DNA of 64,000 nucleotides from Synanceia verrucosa (lineage: Eukaryota; Chordata; Actinopteri; Perciformes; Synanceiidae). The position numbers and the translations under genes are program-made. The notes under the pieces are model-generated. The model did no database searches. It was not told the origin of the DNA and saw nothing but the letters and a program-made list of their open reading frames with translations. Every line of letters begins with the position of its first letter. Positions within the stretch are counted from its first letter, which is position 1. Shown one piece after another: positions 24,201-32,932 of the stretch. The DNA is taken from positions 2,124,007 to 2,188,006 of the forward strand of contig CM056567.1 in the NCBI GenBank assembly GCA_029721515.1, read 5' to 3'.

Positions 24201-27200
24201 TCAGGTACAAACTACAACCTTCAGGCTTCTCAGCGGAGTGCCAGGTTTCTCTCTGGAGTTTCACAATCCAGAGTTTCGACTGGGACTCCGACACACGGTC
24301 ACTGACACTGGCAAAATGCTCACATGTGACCTTTGTCTCGTCACTCGACATTAAAAGACAGATCGTCATAAAGCTGCACATAAAGTTACTCAACCTCTGG
24401 CTTCCTTTACAGGAAAACAAAAGGAAGTCAAGGAGGTTAAATATACAAATTGTTATGGGAGTTGTGAAATCACAGAATAAATCAGAGAATCCCTTTTCAT
24501 ACAAGGCAATAGTAAACATGTGAGTCCAGTTTATTTCTTCCTTTATTCTCTCGTGACTGTACTCAAGTTTTGAAGCTATGCTGATGAAGAATACTAAAAT
24601 ACTTGTATTTAAAAATAAAGATAAAGTACACTGCCTTTGTTGTTTTTTTTTTCCTTTTACTGGTAAAAAAAACAACATATTTATCCCTCCAGTAGAGACC
24701 AGAGAGTGGAACAAGCAGCACTGACACCAGAAAATACTTCTTTTATCCCTTAACACACTCCAGTTGAACCGTTGTTTATAGTCCTCTGGCTTTATTACAC
24801 CAGGGCAGACTGGCTCATTATTCTGCAGGAAGACGGAGAGGGAGCGTCTTTAAAAACACTACAAAGCCTCCAGCGAACATCTGGGGCCACTTAGATGCCC
24901 GGCTGGTGGCAGACTGACCCCCAGCGCCAATGATACAGAGTCTGTTCTGTCAATCCACTGGTGGAAAGAACAAATCTGGCTATTCACATCCTCCCTGGCT
25001 GAATATAGGTCACTGAAGTGAATTCCTGGCGTATGGCCAGTTCACTCCTACTTCCCTCGTCCTCCCGCCATGAAATACAGGATGTTACTTTCTCTTTCTT
25101 TTAAAATAGTGCTGAGTACGTTGGGAGGAAATGTGACCGTTAGGTGAAGCCTGGGTGGAGTCACTTCTGAACAAACTCTCAGCTCATGTTAACGTTTCTG
25201 CCTCGGCCTCCTGGAGGAGTGAATGCCAGCAGCTGTAGGTCACAGTTTGAGATAAGCTGCTGATAAATACTGTGTGTGTTTCAGGTCAGCTGTGGGTGTC
25301 TGTGAGCCTGGGCAAGGTGATGGTGTTCGACGCCTCCAGCTGGTCCTTAACACACACCTGCCAAGTTGGGAATGCAAGACTGGTAAATAAAAAAAAAAAC
25401 ACACTGTGTACTGCACAGGCAAAATTTTGAGTTATGGTGTTTCCAACAAAAGTCTCTCCAAGTCAGTGAATTGCAAGAAGTAGTTTTCTGTCTTATACTT
25501 CCTCAGGTTTTTTTATATAATTTTGTGATTATTTTGAATTATTTTCATTGCTGAGAAAATTTCTTGTAGATGTTCAGTTTATTGTCATAGAGGAGGAAAA
25601 TATTCAGATTTAATTTAATTGTTGACAAATAATCAATTACTTGATTGCTGTATTTTAAATTATATATTTACTTACTTAACTGTATAATAATTTTGCCCTC
25701 TGTGTGATGTTTGATCAATAATGGGCAAAAGTGCTGAAACAAAAAGATAATTTTACCGTTTTATGACGCTTACAATCAGCTGTTGGTTTTTGTCTGCAGC
25801 GTCTCATTTTAATTAATTTCCAGATGAATCTTACGTCTGTGTTTCTGCAACTCATTCTCTAATTTAATTTACAAGCTTAAACGCATCGTAGCTACGTCAG
25901 AGTTACTTTACAGCATTGATTTCTGTTTGAGCGAGCAGGTTTGTAGAAATCTTGCATACATTGCTCGCAGTAAGATATTGATTATATACTGCAGTAAAAA
26001 GTGATGCTGTGAGGCTTTGGTAGTTTTCCCGTCACTAAGTGAGCTCGACACGCCATCAGACACAGATGAAACTGATTTGCTCAGGTTTATTCCTGCATGC
26101 TTCACATCAGTGTTATCTCTCAGGCCTGCAAACACATGTTGTGGGGAGTGTGCAGTTTGTTTTGAATAGTTTTCATTCCCCAAAAAAACCCAAAACATTT
26201 TCTGTCCAAACACCACAAAATACAAGCTGAAAGTCGGGTGGAGCTCCTTAAAGCTCGCTGCGGATACTTTGAGGATGAGTGTAAAGTTTTGCAGCTCTGT
26301 GCTAATCGCTGACCACTACTCTGAGCAAGTCACATGAAATATGTTAACCAGTTAACCAGTCTGTGTGTTTTTGCTCTTCTTGACACAACCATCATATTTG
26401 CACACAGTCACACTGCTGGGTCACGTACGAAACATCTGGACCATGCTCCTCTGAAGCATGACGGGTGATTAAAATAGCAACTGATGAGGAAATAACAGTG
26501 AAGATTCCTGCTTTTAACAGCATGATTTTTTCTCTTTTGAATGGTTTCTTTTTTTCATAGTTTTATGTTTGTGTAAAAACAGACAGTGAGAGGAGTGAAG
26601 TGGTTTACAGGGTTCCTGCTGTTCCTTATAAAGTCATAAATGTATTAAATTGTATTAAATTTACCGTAAATTTGCTGTAGGTATTTTTCACATGGTGCAT
26701 TTAATGCCAATAGGAAAACACAGCATTCAGAGATTTGCTGCAATTTTGCACCTTATTTTGTTCGCAAAGTTCACTTCTTTGTTCTTGAAAGTTGTGAAAT
26801 TAAAGTTGTAAAAAAAAAGTTAAATGTTATGCCTTCAATTTAAATCATTGTTGCGAGTGTTAAAGGGCTGAATGAAATTAATAAAAAAAAAATATTATCA
26901 GAGGTTATTGGATTTTTTTTTTCCTGCTAAATCAATATCAGCATCTGTCTCAAAAAAATCCATATTGGTACAATAAATTGGCTCTTTTCTACCAAAGAAA
27001 TTGTTATGACCTTTCGGGGTTTTAAGTTTTGTTTGTTGAGGTCAGAAAAAGTATTAAATTTGACTTTAATGAGAACCCTGGTTTAGTAGCTTGTTTATTA
27101 GACGCTACTGCCCCCTAGTGGAGAGCATTGTATTGCACATTGTATTCATCTCCACACTTTGTTTTTACCCACGCTTCATCCTTATGCATTTACAGACCTG

Positions 27201-29227
27201 CTGTAGATCAATATTTCTTTATTCTGCTCTGCTCCAGAACTGCATGCTGGGAGTTGATAAGGACCAGGTGTGGATGGGCTCTGAGGACTCTGTGATCTAC
27301 ATCATCAGCATGGTGGCCATGGTCTGTAACCGACAGCTGACCGAACACCGAGCCGAGGTCACCGGACTGACGCTCGACACCGACAAATACGGGTAAAGTC
27401 TTAAGACTTCGACCTGCACTTTTTAAAATTCTCTTTTCTTTAATATCGCCTTTGTGATGCACTGCTGCCACATTAAATAATAAAAAAAATCCATAAAATA
27501 TCTACAGATAATTCAAGTTTCTAACAAATATTATCACAGCAGCAGCTTCACCTCCAGCATCAACTGGACTCTTTCTTCCTCACATTTTAAAATTATCATT
27601 AAATATGTCATTTTGATTAAAGAGCTTGCACATAGTGGTGGATTAACCATTACAGAAACATTAAAAATATTCTGGAAATCAGTAATACTGTTAGTTTAGC
27701 GCACTGGATGGTGAGTTAATACATTTATTAAGCTCTGTAGTTATTTTAATGGTGTTCTTAAATTTCCATCAATGTTCAAACCAGTGAAATCTTCAGTTTA
27801 ATTCATTATAACTTCTTGTTACATTTGGTTGTTGGTTCATCTTTTGGTATTGTTTTGATTGACCCATGGTGGCAGAAAATATCATCTTGTGTGTTTTAAT
27901 TACAGTGCTCAGTCATTGTAACTTTACATGTTTGCAGTATTTTTAATGAGATTTCATTTTACTTTATTAAGTATGTATTTTCACAGCTGGCCAGTTAAAC
28001 CTTAGATGCTTGTGTAAATGAATTCCTCGTCAGTGATCTGTAATGTGTTTATACTCTTCAGCCAGAAGGTGGCGTACTCCTGCAGCGCAGAGGGAAGCGT
28101 CATGGTGTGGGACGTCTCCACACTGCAGGTCCGTCTCAAACCACACTTCCTTCTATAATTCTCTTTTCAAGCACTAAATACTGCAGCATGTCTATAAATC
28201 AATAGTCTACATAAAATCAACACTTTATTTAACTTTGTGAGATGAACAGACTGTTCAGAGCATCTTCTGCTGACTTACAGTTGTTTTCCTGTTTCAGACA
28301 CTTTTTTTTCACTTTTTAATTGTGATTTTTTTTATAACCTCTCAGGTGAAGAGGCACTTTCGCTTGTCCTGCGACCGCCTGCAGTCCGTCTTCAGCTGCA
28401 GCGGGACGCTGTGGTGCTGTAAGTGTCACTCTTTTCTCTGGAGCGTTAAATCAGGAAAGTAAGCAATGTAAAATGTGTCTTTGTTTGCCTCCAGGCTCCA
28501 GGGACAATATAATGGAGGTGTGGAGGAACGGCTCATTGAAACATCGTCTGAATCTACCAGAGCAGCAGAGAGGATCCGTAGCTACGTTCAGCTCCATACT
28601 GCTGTTGCCTGAGGTACCGTCGGTCATCTCTCCCTCTGTGTCGAGGTGCTTTGGCGTTTTATTTACATGCAACCTTACTTCCTCAGGAGGAGGAGCTGTG
28701 GAGTGTTTGTGCTGACTCAGGGGAAGTGTGCATTTGGCACATTAAGGACAGCACCAAACCGTATCATCGCATGGCTCTGCAGGACTGCACCGGATGCTAC
28801 TGCATGATCAAAGTTAAAGATCAGGTAAATACACAGCACTGATGCACGCACAGATAGGAAAACACTGCAAAACCACCTGTGCATGCACAAAACATGAAAT
28901 AAAACTGCATTTTCATGTCTGAGATGCAAATGAGGCCTTATCTGATGGGTTAATTTAGGAGGAATCTACAGATGCAATTAGAGAAAGTAGTAAAATAAAC
29001 ACCTGACTGTTGTCTTCACACTGCTTTTTTCGCTCCAGGTGTGGGTCGGCGGCCGCAGCTCCACCAAAGGGAAGATTTACATCCTGGACACCAAACGGCA
29101 TCAGGTGCTGAAGGAGCTCCACGGCCACAGCGACAAGGTGACGGCGCTCTGCTCCGCGGAGGATCGGTACGTCCTCAGCGGCGCCGGCAAACATGACGGA
29201 AAGATCGCCATCTGGAAGGTGGAGTAG
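13898..29227 (+). CDS. dennd3: dennd3: DENN domain-containing protein 3, complete coding region in 29 exons
   Basis: Hand-joined exons keep one frame from ATG 13,898 to TAG 29,225 and give about 1265 residues, near the human protein length. Order of parts by approximate residue: start MAELPSGLLEACVVVGAPSD; upstream DENN about 35-165; central DENN about 190-400; downstream DENN about 400-490; a basic, serine-rich linker about 490-690; alpha-rich linker about 690-790; PH-like PHenn segment about 790-910; WD40 propeller about 970-1265. In the known family DENND3 is a guanine nucleotide exchange factor for Rab12 at endosomes. It is controlled by ULK kinase phosphorylation and 14-3-3 binding in autophagy, and its PHenn part binds actin. 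All introns are GT-AG. The right-hand neighbour slc45a4 matches vertebrate synteny. Identity is firm; individual splice sites are predicted by frame and consensus only. Confidence 0.93.
14156..14311 (+). CDS. dennd3: dennd3 coding exon 2
   Basis: 52 codons in phase 0, including PPLLEAEVLQVHAPPFVVKE and ending RRRSFIKK before GTAAAA. This begins the upstream DENN region. Confidence 0.85.
14392..14527 (+). CDS. dennd3: dennd3 coding exon 3
   Basis: Starts KRRDRAAEALPNGE (basic, low complexity) and ends DLIALPQLCFP. One base is left over and completes a Gly codon with the next exon. Donor GTGAAG. Confidence 0.85.
15088..15203 (+). CDS. dennd3: dennd3 coding exon 4 (upstream DENN core)
   Basis: Encodes YHFLVFTDLFGNRTHGVVIQ, the strongly conserved strand pair of the upstream DENN module. 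Donor CAG|GTACAA runs directly into a (CA)n microsatellite. Confidence 0.92.
15211..15254. repeat. (CA)22 microsatellite at the start of a dennd3 intron
   Basis: An uninterrupted CA run starts only 7 bases after the exon 4 donor. Its length may vary between individuals and it sits next to the splice site. Confidence 0.97.
15325..15455 (+). CDS. dennd3: dennd3 coding exon 5
   Basis: Encodes RLYAPFALCVISKFPYYNAL and then KDCLS. The segment APxALCVISxxPYY marks the start of the central DENN module. Two bases carry over to exon 6. Donor ATG|GTAATA. Confidence 0.92.
15848..15959 (+). CDS. dennd3: dennd3 coding exon 6
   Basis: Encodes LLVQLRPTRQADYEETIKEF, then SAKLSLVPLPPPGQLHV. The donor GTG|GTCAGA is weak, but the joined protein (LHV-SFNLRPLHVVLPS) is as expected for the family, so the boundary is supported by homology rather than by the site. 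Confidence 0.8.
16049..16168 (+). CDS. dennd3: dennd3 coding exon 7
   Basis: 40 codons: FNLRPLHVVLPSRENQDSPV, then IDIDLHLPFLCF. This is the central DENN module. Donor CAG|GTGAGG. Confidence 0.92.
16308..16406 (+). CDS. dennd3: dennd3 coding exon 8
   Basis: 33 codons with VLSCLLQEQRLVFFSADWAR, the LxEqRvVFfS signature of central DENN domains. Ends LLLYLQ before GTCAGT. Confidence 0.94.
16724..17075 (-). mobile_element. piggyBac-like non-autonomous element, copy 2 (truncated)
   Basis: Starts with a degenerate terminus at TCAACTCACTGAGTGTCAGC and shares the interior (GCCTTGTTCCAGC, TTGTTTTATCAGAGGTAGAG, TCACCAAAATCACCAC) with copy 1. It breaks off at CATCTCCCAG, so the second terminus is missing. 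It lies within a dennd3 intron. Confidence 0.75.
17313..17432 (+). CDS. dennd3: dennd3 coding exon 9
   Basis: 40 codons: PLSWQQPYVPVLARGMLDFL then MAPTAFLMGCHVSHFEEV. The W-x-HP/QPYVPxL and APTxFLMG motifs are classical central DENN signatures. The donor is GTGAGT after GCTGCA. Confidence 0.95.
17859..17974 (+). CDS. dennd3: dennd3 coding exon 10
   Basis: Encodes ETEELILVNVDDGIIQSSWS and ADIFMS. The hydrophobic LILVNVDDG strand closes the central DENN module. Two bases carry over. Confidence 0.92.
17975..18839 (+). other. dennd3: dennd3 intron with a hAT MITE fragment
   Basis: No coding sequence. It contains the inverse, truncated relative of the 13.3-kb hAT MITE at about 18,323-18,430. Confidence 0.7.
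18323..18430. mobile_element. hAT-type MITE fragment, inverse to the 13.3-kb copy
   Basis: TAAGGGTGGGTGTTGGCAAG, then GACTTCACGATAC and GCAATATATTGTGATA, match the reverse complement of the right part of the element at 13,317-13,527. The far end is missing. Confidence 0.65.
18840..18995 (+). CDS. dennd3: dennd3 coding exon 11 (downstream DENN)
   Basis: Encodes AECLQLHYDLELCHLGAGTD, then NAQIQNIALELIVNIF. This is the alpha-helical start of the downstream DENN region. Donor CAG|GTAACG. Confidence 0.92.
19077..19173 (+). CDS. dennd3: dennd3 coding exon 12
   Basis: Encodes GVQDFLNHEHRVFNSEEFLR, then EPADQSFYKK, the characteristic F-x-E-F-L...FYK segment of the downstream DENN module. Confidence 0.94.
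19250..19353 (+). CDS. dennd3: dennd3 coding exon 13
   Basis: Encodes VLDTHIFHSFLRDRLNRKRD and RMEQNT, closing the downstream DENN module. Two bases carry over to the next exon. Confidence 0.93.
19533..19738 (+). CDS. dennd3: dennd3 coding exon 14 (serine-rich regulatory linker)
   Basis: A GC-rich 206-bp exon encoding a basic, serine-rich linker: SPRRPLLSDLSRTGYSSYTS, then RLSRRLGASLPNLEQP. RLGASLP fits a mode-2-like 14-3-3 pattern (R-x-x-x-S-x-P), with the Ser at about residue 553. In the human protein this linker holds the ULK-phosphorylated serines reported at 554 and 572. Correspondence is inference. Confidence 0.9.
19984..20143 (+). CDS. dennd3: dennd3 coding exon 15
   Basis: Encodes GLKFPQKARKVFRLPDFPPP, then LAYHYVQNYYSDMVSMLGKA. 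Phases match on both sides. Donor CAG|GTAGTC. Confidence 0.9.
20227..20383 (+). CDS. dennd3: dennd3 coding exon 16
   Basis: Encodes YHYLRGLVNTVSNRRLDALE, then DFQSLYKTDSDIFPSQM. Helical linker region. Donor CAG|GTCAGT. Confidence 0.92.
20470..20692 (+). CDS. dennd3: dennd3 coding exon 17 (longest coding exon)
   Basis: A 223-bp exon encoding a highly charged helix (LKRLISRVKRDQERERARNG) followed by YMQLEEFVKCIQESGIVKD. It precedes the PH-like part. Donor GTA G|GTTAGT. Confidence 0.92.
20693..22062 (+). other. dennd3: dennd3 intron with an RFX-type palindrome
   Basis: A 1.37-kb intron. Apart from the X-box palindrome at 21,523-21,540 and a loose run of TTTAGCTAAC / TTATCCTTTA repeats at about 21,580-21,735, nothing is recognised. 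Confidence 0.7.
21523..21540. promoter_or_regulatory. RFX X-box-like perfect 18-bp palindrome
   Basis: TTGTTGCCATGGCAACAA is a perfect inverted repeat and fits the RFX consensus GTNRCC-N(0-3)-RGYAAC with a 2-bp spacer. It is intronic, so an enhancer role is possible but unproven. Confidence 0.5.
22063..22142 (+). CDS. dennd3: dennd3 coding exon 18
   Basis: Encodes GPELFRVFYTIWKETEAEAQ, then E, in phase 0 at donor GAG|GTCCGT. The helix WKETEAEAQE leads into the PH-like domain. Confidence 0.9.
22249..22315. mobile_element. hAT-like repeat fragment
   Basis: TAGGGATGCCCTGATCCAAT followed by GTTATTGGTCCGATATCAGC resembles the common fish hAT terminus TAGGGATGC...CCGATAT. Only this end is recognisable. 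Confidence 0.5.
22450..22629 (+). CDS. dennd3: dennd3 coding exon 19 (PH-like domain)
   Basis: 60 codons: VCLPASVSEHIEPGECVFKL, then IAMTQRRLFLLTDGRPGYVE. The strand pattern GVGKIAMTQRRLFLLTDG is PH/GRAM-like and corresponds to the PHenn segment of DENND3. Confidence 0.94.
22766..22936 (+). CDS. dennd3: dennd3 coding exon 20 (PH-like domain end)
   Basis: 57 codons: EVKVSSAPFLLLRIPSLKLR, then TETDLWNLMVKEMWAGRNMA. The final amphipathic helix with Trp (LWNLMVKEMWAG) completes a PH-like fold. Confidence 0.94.
22937..23715 (+). other. dennd3: dennd3 intron
   Basis: AT-rich intron between exons 20 and 21. No feature recognised. Confidence 0.7.
23716..23845 (+). CDS. dennd3: dennd3 coding exon 21 (3' boundary ambiguous by 3 bases)
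   Basis: Encodes DPQYMQQALTNALLMDAVVG, then SKAIYAASKLAHFDRIKMD. Two overlapping donors three bases apart, GAC G|GTGGTG (end 23,845) and GGT G|GTGACG (end 23,848), both keep the frame and differ by one Gly. Neither is strong. Confidence 0.88.
24097..24204 (+). CDS. dennd3: dennd3 coding exon 22
   Basis: Encodes PMMVPKTTAETLKHKINPSL, then ATPQAVDVLLYTS. This leads into the first WD40 blade. Acceptor CTTTAG. Confidence 0.9.
24205..25284 (+). other. dennd3: dennd3 intron
   Basis: A 1.1-kb intron. The long minus-strand open frame across it has low-complexity hydrophobic content and no recognisable domain, so it is not called. Confidence 0.65.
25285..25382 (+). CDS. dennd3: dennd3 coding exon 23 (WD40)
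   Basis: Encodes QLWVSVSLGKVMVFDASSWS and ends CQVGNARL. Reads as one WD-like blade (LWVS...VMVFDASSW). Confidence 0.92.
25383..27237 (+). other. dennd3: dennd3 intron (longest internal intron)
   Basis: AT-rich 1.86-kb intron that contains a probable hAT-like element at about 26,608-27,080. No coding sequence was recognised. Confidence 0.7.
26608..27080. mobile_element. Probable hAT-like non-autonomous element
   Basis: Starts CAGGGTTCCTGCTG and ends TAATGAGAACCCTG, giving short imperfect inverted termini. The flanks GTGGTTTA and CTGGTTTA (7 of 8 identical, depending on where the right end is placed) suggest an 8-bp target duplication. It contains AAGTCATAAATGTATTAAAT, common in fish hAT elements. 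Edges are uncertain by a few bases. Confidence 0.5.
27238..27392 (+). CDS. dennd3: dennd3 coding exon 24 (WD40)
   Basis: Encodes NCMLGVDKDQVWMGSEDSVI, then VCNRQLTEHRAEVTGLTLD. The pattern VWMGSEDSVIYII...LTEHRAEVTGL is a WD40 blade with the usual H-x-x-x-V-x-x-L turn. Confidence 0.94.
27393..28061 (+). other. dennd3: dennd3 intron
   Basis: AT-rich intron between exons 24 and 25. Nothing recognised. Confidence 0.7.
28062..28128 (+). CDS. dennd3: dennd3 coding exon 25 (WD40)
   Basis: A 67-bp exon encoding QKVAYSCSAEGSVMVWDVST and LQ, a WD dipeptide strand. Donor CAG|GTCCGT. Confidence 0.93.
28346..28418 (+). CDS. dennd3: dennd3 coding exon 26 (WD40)
   Basis: Encodes VKRHFRLSCDRLQSVFSCSG, then TLWC. 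Donor T|GTAAGT. Confidence 0.92.
28495..28613 (+). CDS. dennd3: dennd3 coding exon 27 (WD40)
   Basis: Encodes SRDNIMEVWRNGSLKHRLNL, then SVATFSSILLLPE. Phases match on both sides. Confidence 0.92.
28687..28824 (+). CDS. dennd3: dennd3 coding exon 28 (WD40)
   Basis: 46 codons: EEELWSVCADSGEVCIWHIK, then LQDCTGCYCMIKVKDQ. WD40 blade with an IWHI strand. Confidence 0.94.
29039..29227 (+). CDS. dennd3: dennd3 last coding exon 29 (WD40, stop)
   Basis: 62 codons plus stop TAG: VWVGGRSSTKGKIYILDTKR, then LKELHGHSDKVTALCSAEDR, ending GKIAIWKVE. The H-G-H-S-D-K-V-T-A-L turn is the clearest WD40 signature in the gene, and the protein ends on a WD-type strand as propellers do. Confidence 0.96.
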   Translation: MWVGGRSSTKGKIYILDTKRHQVLKELHGHSDKVTALCSAEDRYVLSGAGKHDGKIAIWKVE

Positions 29228-30260
29228 AGCGACCAAACATCTGGAAACACGCTCTTTTTCTAAAGATGGAGGATGAAGATCTCAGCTTCCATCTGCATCT
29301 CCGAAACATGAAGGAATCAAGAGGTTTACATGGAATGTAGTTTTTCCTGGATCATGAAGGAGAAATTTCTGCCAGATGAAGTGTCACACCTTATTTAACC
29401 ATGTTTTGTACTGACTTTGATCACACTATCACACTATATAGGAACCTTGAAACTGTTTCTAACAGCTCAAAGGATAAAAAATATCTTGTGATCAGAATTT
29501 TTACATGAAAGGAAACGTTTCTTCTAATTGACATTAAGCAGCGAAAGAGTGACTGGAAATATGATGGGAGCTGGACTTTAACATGTGAGAGATGCTGTGA
29601 AAAATATCTTTCATAGCAGAATCAAATTTATTTCTGCGACAACTGGAAGAAAAAACAGAAAATAAGGACAAAGCCGACAGTGTTTCACTCCAATTACCTC
29701 ATTGTCAGACAAAGTTTCTACACTCTTCTCTATTTATTTTCCTACCAGATCAGTAAATAAATGATTTTATGTATAGACTGATAGAAGATCAGAGCTATGT
29801 AATAATGCTGTGTGCATATTAACAGAAGTTATTTATCATTTTAAGTGGCCTCTCATGTGTTAAATGTATTTATAATCTGTAAACTTTGTATTCTGTGCAT
29901 TTTATATGGATTTCTAATCACTTTTACTATATTTGTTTTAACTAAGTGAAACAGAACAGACTGAAGGTTGATGTCACGTCTTTTTTCTATTAGCAAACAT
30001 TTGAACATTAACATTAACTCATATTTTGTTCATGTATTTCTACACTTTATAAAAGACTTTTTATAAGACTTCACACTCTGTAATATATCTCCTGTTAACA
30101 AGATTTTTTTTGGATTAACTTTTCCAGGTGTTTTCCTCCAGAAAACTAAGAATTATTCAAATGAAAGTGTTGTAAAGAAATTCTAGAAAACACATAATGC
30201 AGGACGGTGATCTGCTAAGCTCATTATCTGTCAATAAATATGAACAAAATAAAATGTTTG
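29228..30260 (+). other. dennd3: dennd3 3' UTR with candidate polyadenylation signals
   Basis: Follows the stop codon without splice signals. AATAAA occurs at 29,756, 30,233 and 30,248; the last two are followed by a GT-rich stretch (ATGTTTGGAGTG). The end is therefore estimated near 30,265. Confidence 0.55.
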
Positions 30261-30387
30261 GAGTGACTGAGATTCCATAAAGAAGATAGAGGAGGTGTGC
30301 TAGAAAACATCTGGGTCTGTTGTGTCCAATGTAAATATTATTCTATAAATACTTTTTATATGTACAGTGTATTTATTCAATCAAAAT

Positions 30388-30540
30388 CAAATTTAAAAGC
30401 CTTTATTGTCATTATATGACAGTGTATACAACAGGATTAGGAGTTCAGTCAAATGTAATAAGAAAAAAGTCAAGCTTAAAAATAAAATAGAAAAGACATA
30501 AATAATGTTATGTAAGAAATAAAATGCAATTTACATTAGT
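30388..30540 (-). mobile_element. LINE 3'-tail fragment, same family as the 9.5-kb remnant
   Basis: AAAGCCTTTATTGTCATTAT and ATGACAG are the reverse complement of the ATAATGACAATAAAGGCCTT tail seen at 9,490-9,514. The A-rich remainder is poorly defined. Confidence 0.5.
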
Positions 30541-31064
30541 AAGGCACAGTTTTTGCTGTAAAAAATAATTTCTTCATTATTTAATTTATTAATAATTTAA
30601 TTTATTTTTACGAGGATACCTCATGAGCAGATACAGCTTTAGATACATTTTATTTTTATGGCATTCATTTATTACTGTGCTCATCCCAGAACTACAAACA
30701 ATTTTTTTTCTCCTGATTATTTATAGTAAAAAAATCAAATCCCATGTTTCTGCACTTCCCATAGTTCACCAGTAGAGGACGATGTTTGACACCAAGAGAA
30801 GTTAAAGTCTGCACCCTAATTTTCTATTTCTGTTAGTAAACCAACACCGCTTCTCTTCACGTTTTATAAGCTGCAACCACAAAATATTTGCTTGTTTTTG
30901 TTTGAGAAATGCCTGAAAAAAGTTAAATTGATTTACTGTCAGGTGACTAATTTAATGAAGGCAGAAGCTCTTAACACCCAGGTATCAGTAGCCGACTAAT
31001 ATTTTCACCTGACCCGGCACACAAGATACTATGTGAATATGTTTCCTCAACCTAGTCAAGTAGT

Positions 31065-31395
31065 TTGCCTGACTTAAACTAAACCTAGTTCTGTTGTCTA
31101 ACCCTACCCCTAACCTAACCATGTCGTCCAATTCTCAAACCTAACCATTTTTATGTGTTGTACCTAAACCTGACCAAGTACTTTTATTGTATATACATAA
31201 CTGAGTAGGTGTGATCCCAAAACATATCCAAGTGCTTGTTGTTGCCTAAATCTAACCTTATAATTTTAGTGCCTAAACCTAACAAAGTCAAGTTGGTGCC
31301 TATTCAAAAATCATTTGGCTGCCTTAACTGAACTGTATAATTTAAGTGCCTAAACATAACCAAGAAGTTTTAGTGCCTAAACCTAACCAAACTGT
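31065..31395. repeat. Degenerate minisatellite with CCTAAACCTAACC units
   Basis: At least ten imperfect units of about 30 bases share TGCCTAAACCTAACCAAGT-like cores. The vertebrate telomere unit CCCTAA appears only once in passing, so it is not telomeric DNA despite the resemblance. Confidence 0.65.
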
Positions 31396-32890
31396 GACTG
31401 AAAACTGACATAACATGTCTAAAAACTCTTAACTTCAAAGCCTCAGTAGGACTCTGTGTGCAGCAGCTGTGTGCACTTTTATTCATGGAAATCTGCATGT
31501 TCATGTGTTGTGTTACGTAAAGCCATAAGCAGCTGTTAATCTCTCACTGCGCAGGTTTGTGTGTCTCCTGCAGATCTTAATCACATCACTTTTAATCCGT
31601 AAATAGTTAAGAGGAATGTTTATAACATGTTGCTTTAAGTTGGGGCACAAACACAGTGCTCTGTGCCACCAAAAGGTGTTTTTATATGTATATTTCTTAC
31701 TGTTAATTAGTAAAAAAAAACCATCAGTGCAGTTCATCTTATACAGTATGTCCCTGTCTTTGTCCCTCAGCTTTTTCAGTTCTACTGAGGAGAAAACTTA
31801 AACACTCTGTTAAAACTCAGAAATAACATCAGAGTCAGAGGTCAGATTTATTGCAGATAACATCATTTTGTTATATTTGTATGGTTTGTGCACATCATGA
31901 CAGGCAGGTAAACAAGACAGATGGCAGGGAGCATTCAAACATACGTGTTATTTTAAAGTTTTGACACCAGACAGACCTTTAACTCCAAATGATGGTGATT
32001 TAAGGTGTTTTAAACCTGTTATAAGAGCAGAACAAACAGACAGACATTCAATACCAACACAAACTGAGTCTTTTCACATTTCGTATGGTATCAGTTCATC
32101 CTCAAATGAACCATCAGAGTCTGAAGCATGAAACCAGCCCAAATGTTCCTCCATGAGGAGCTTTTAACCATTTAAAGCCTCTTCGCTGCGCTTGTTGTTG
32201 CTGTTTTTATTCATAATTATGGGTGTTGCATAAGCAAAGTAGGGCTTATTGTGCATTCCTCAGGGAGGAAAGCCCATGAAGGCAGATGTCACCACTGAGT
32301 TATGCATTAAATATGGATGTATTTCAGTGGTTTACTGCACCGCACAGAACTGCAGGGTAAAATAAAAACCTTCAGAATAAAGAGAGGGGTTTGGTGGATG
32401 TAAAGAGCGACTGAAGAGGAGATACACAGAGAAAAAAGCCGCCTTTAAACATCTGGATTACTAAATTTCTTACAAGCTGAAGAGTTAAAAAAATCTAAAA
32501 TAATAAGAAATATCATCATGAGACATTTTTTCTATCCTTATTTAATGTGTTATCTAATGGAGAAATCTACAAACTCAAATGGAAAGTAGCAAAATAAACA
32601 CCAAACTGTGTATTTTTAATCTGAAAAAAGTCAAACAGTATTTCCTCCTGTAGTGTTTTTTTTTTATTTTTTTATTTTTAAGCACTGTTAACCTCCCAAC
32701 AGAGAGCCTCTGTGACATTTTACTGCAAAAGCAAAGAAGGAAACTTTCTCAGTGAAATCACAGAAACTCGACACGCCAACATTATGAGAGAAGTCTGAAG
32801 AATCTGATGACAAACCATCTGATTTAATAATTTCCTGATGGTCCTGACACAAACAGAAAACATAACATGGTCTGATGAGCTGTTGAACCT

Positions 32891-32932
32891 GTTGTTGTTG
32901 TTGTTGTTGTTGATGATGATGATGATGATGAT
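32891..32932. repeat. (GTT)n followed by (GAT)n microsatellite
   Basis: About seven GTT units pass directly into about seven GAT units. Confidence 0.95.

Noticed and set aside
24166..24756. 196-codon minus-strand open frame, among the longest in the window
   Set aside because: It overlaps the dennd3 intron and part of exon 22 antisense, has a low-complexity hydrophobic composition and no recognisable domain, and shows no supporting promoter or splice signals.
31081..31150. Interstitial telomere repeat
   Set aside because: Units are CCTAAACCTAACC-like with a longer period; there is no run of perfect CCCTAA.
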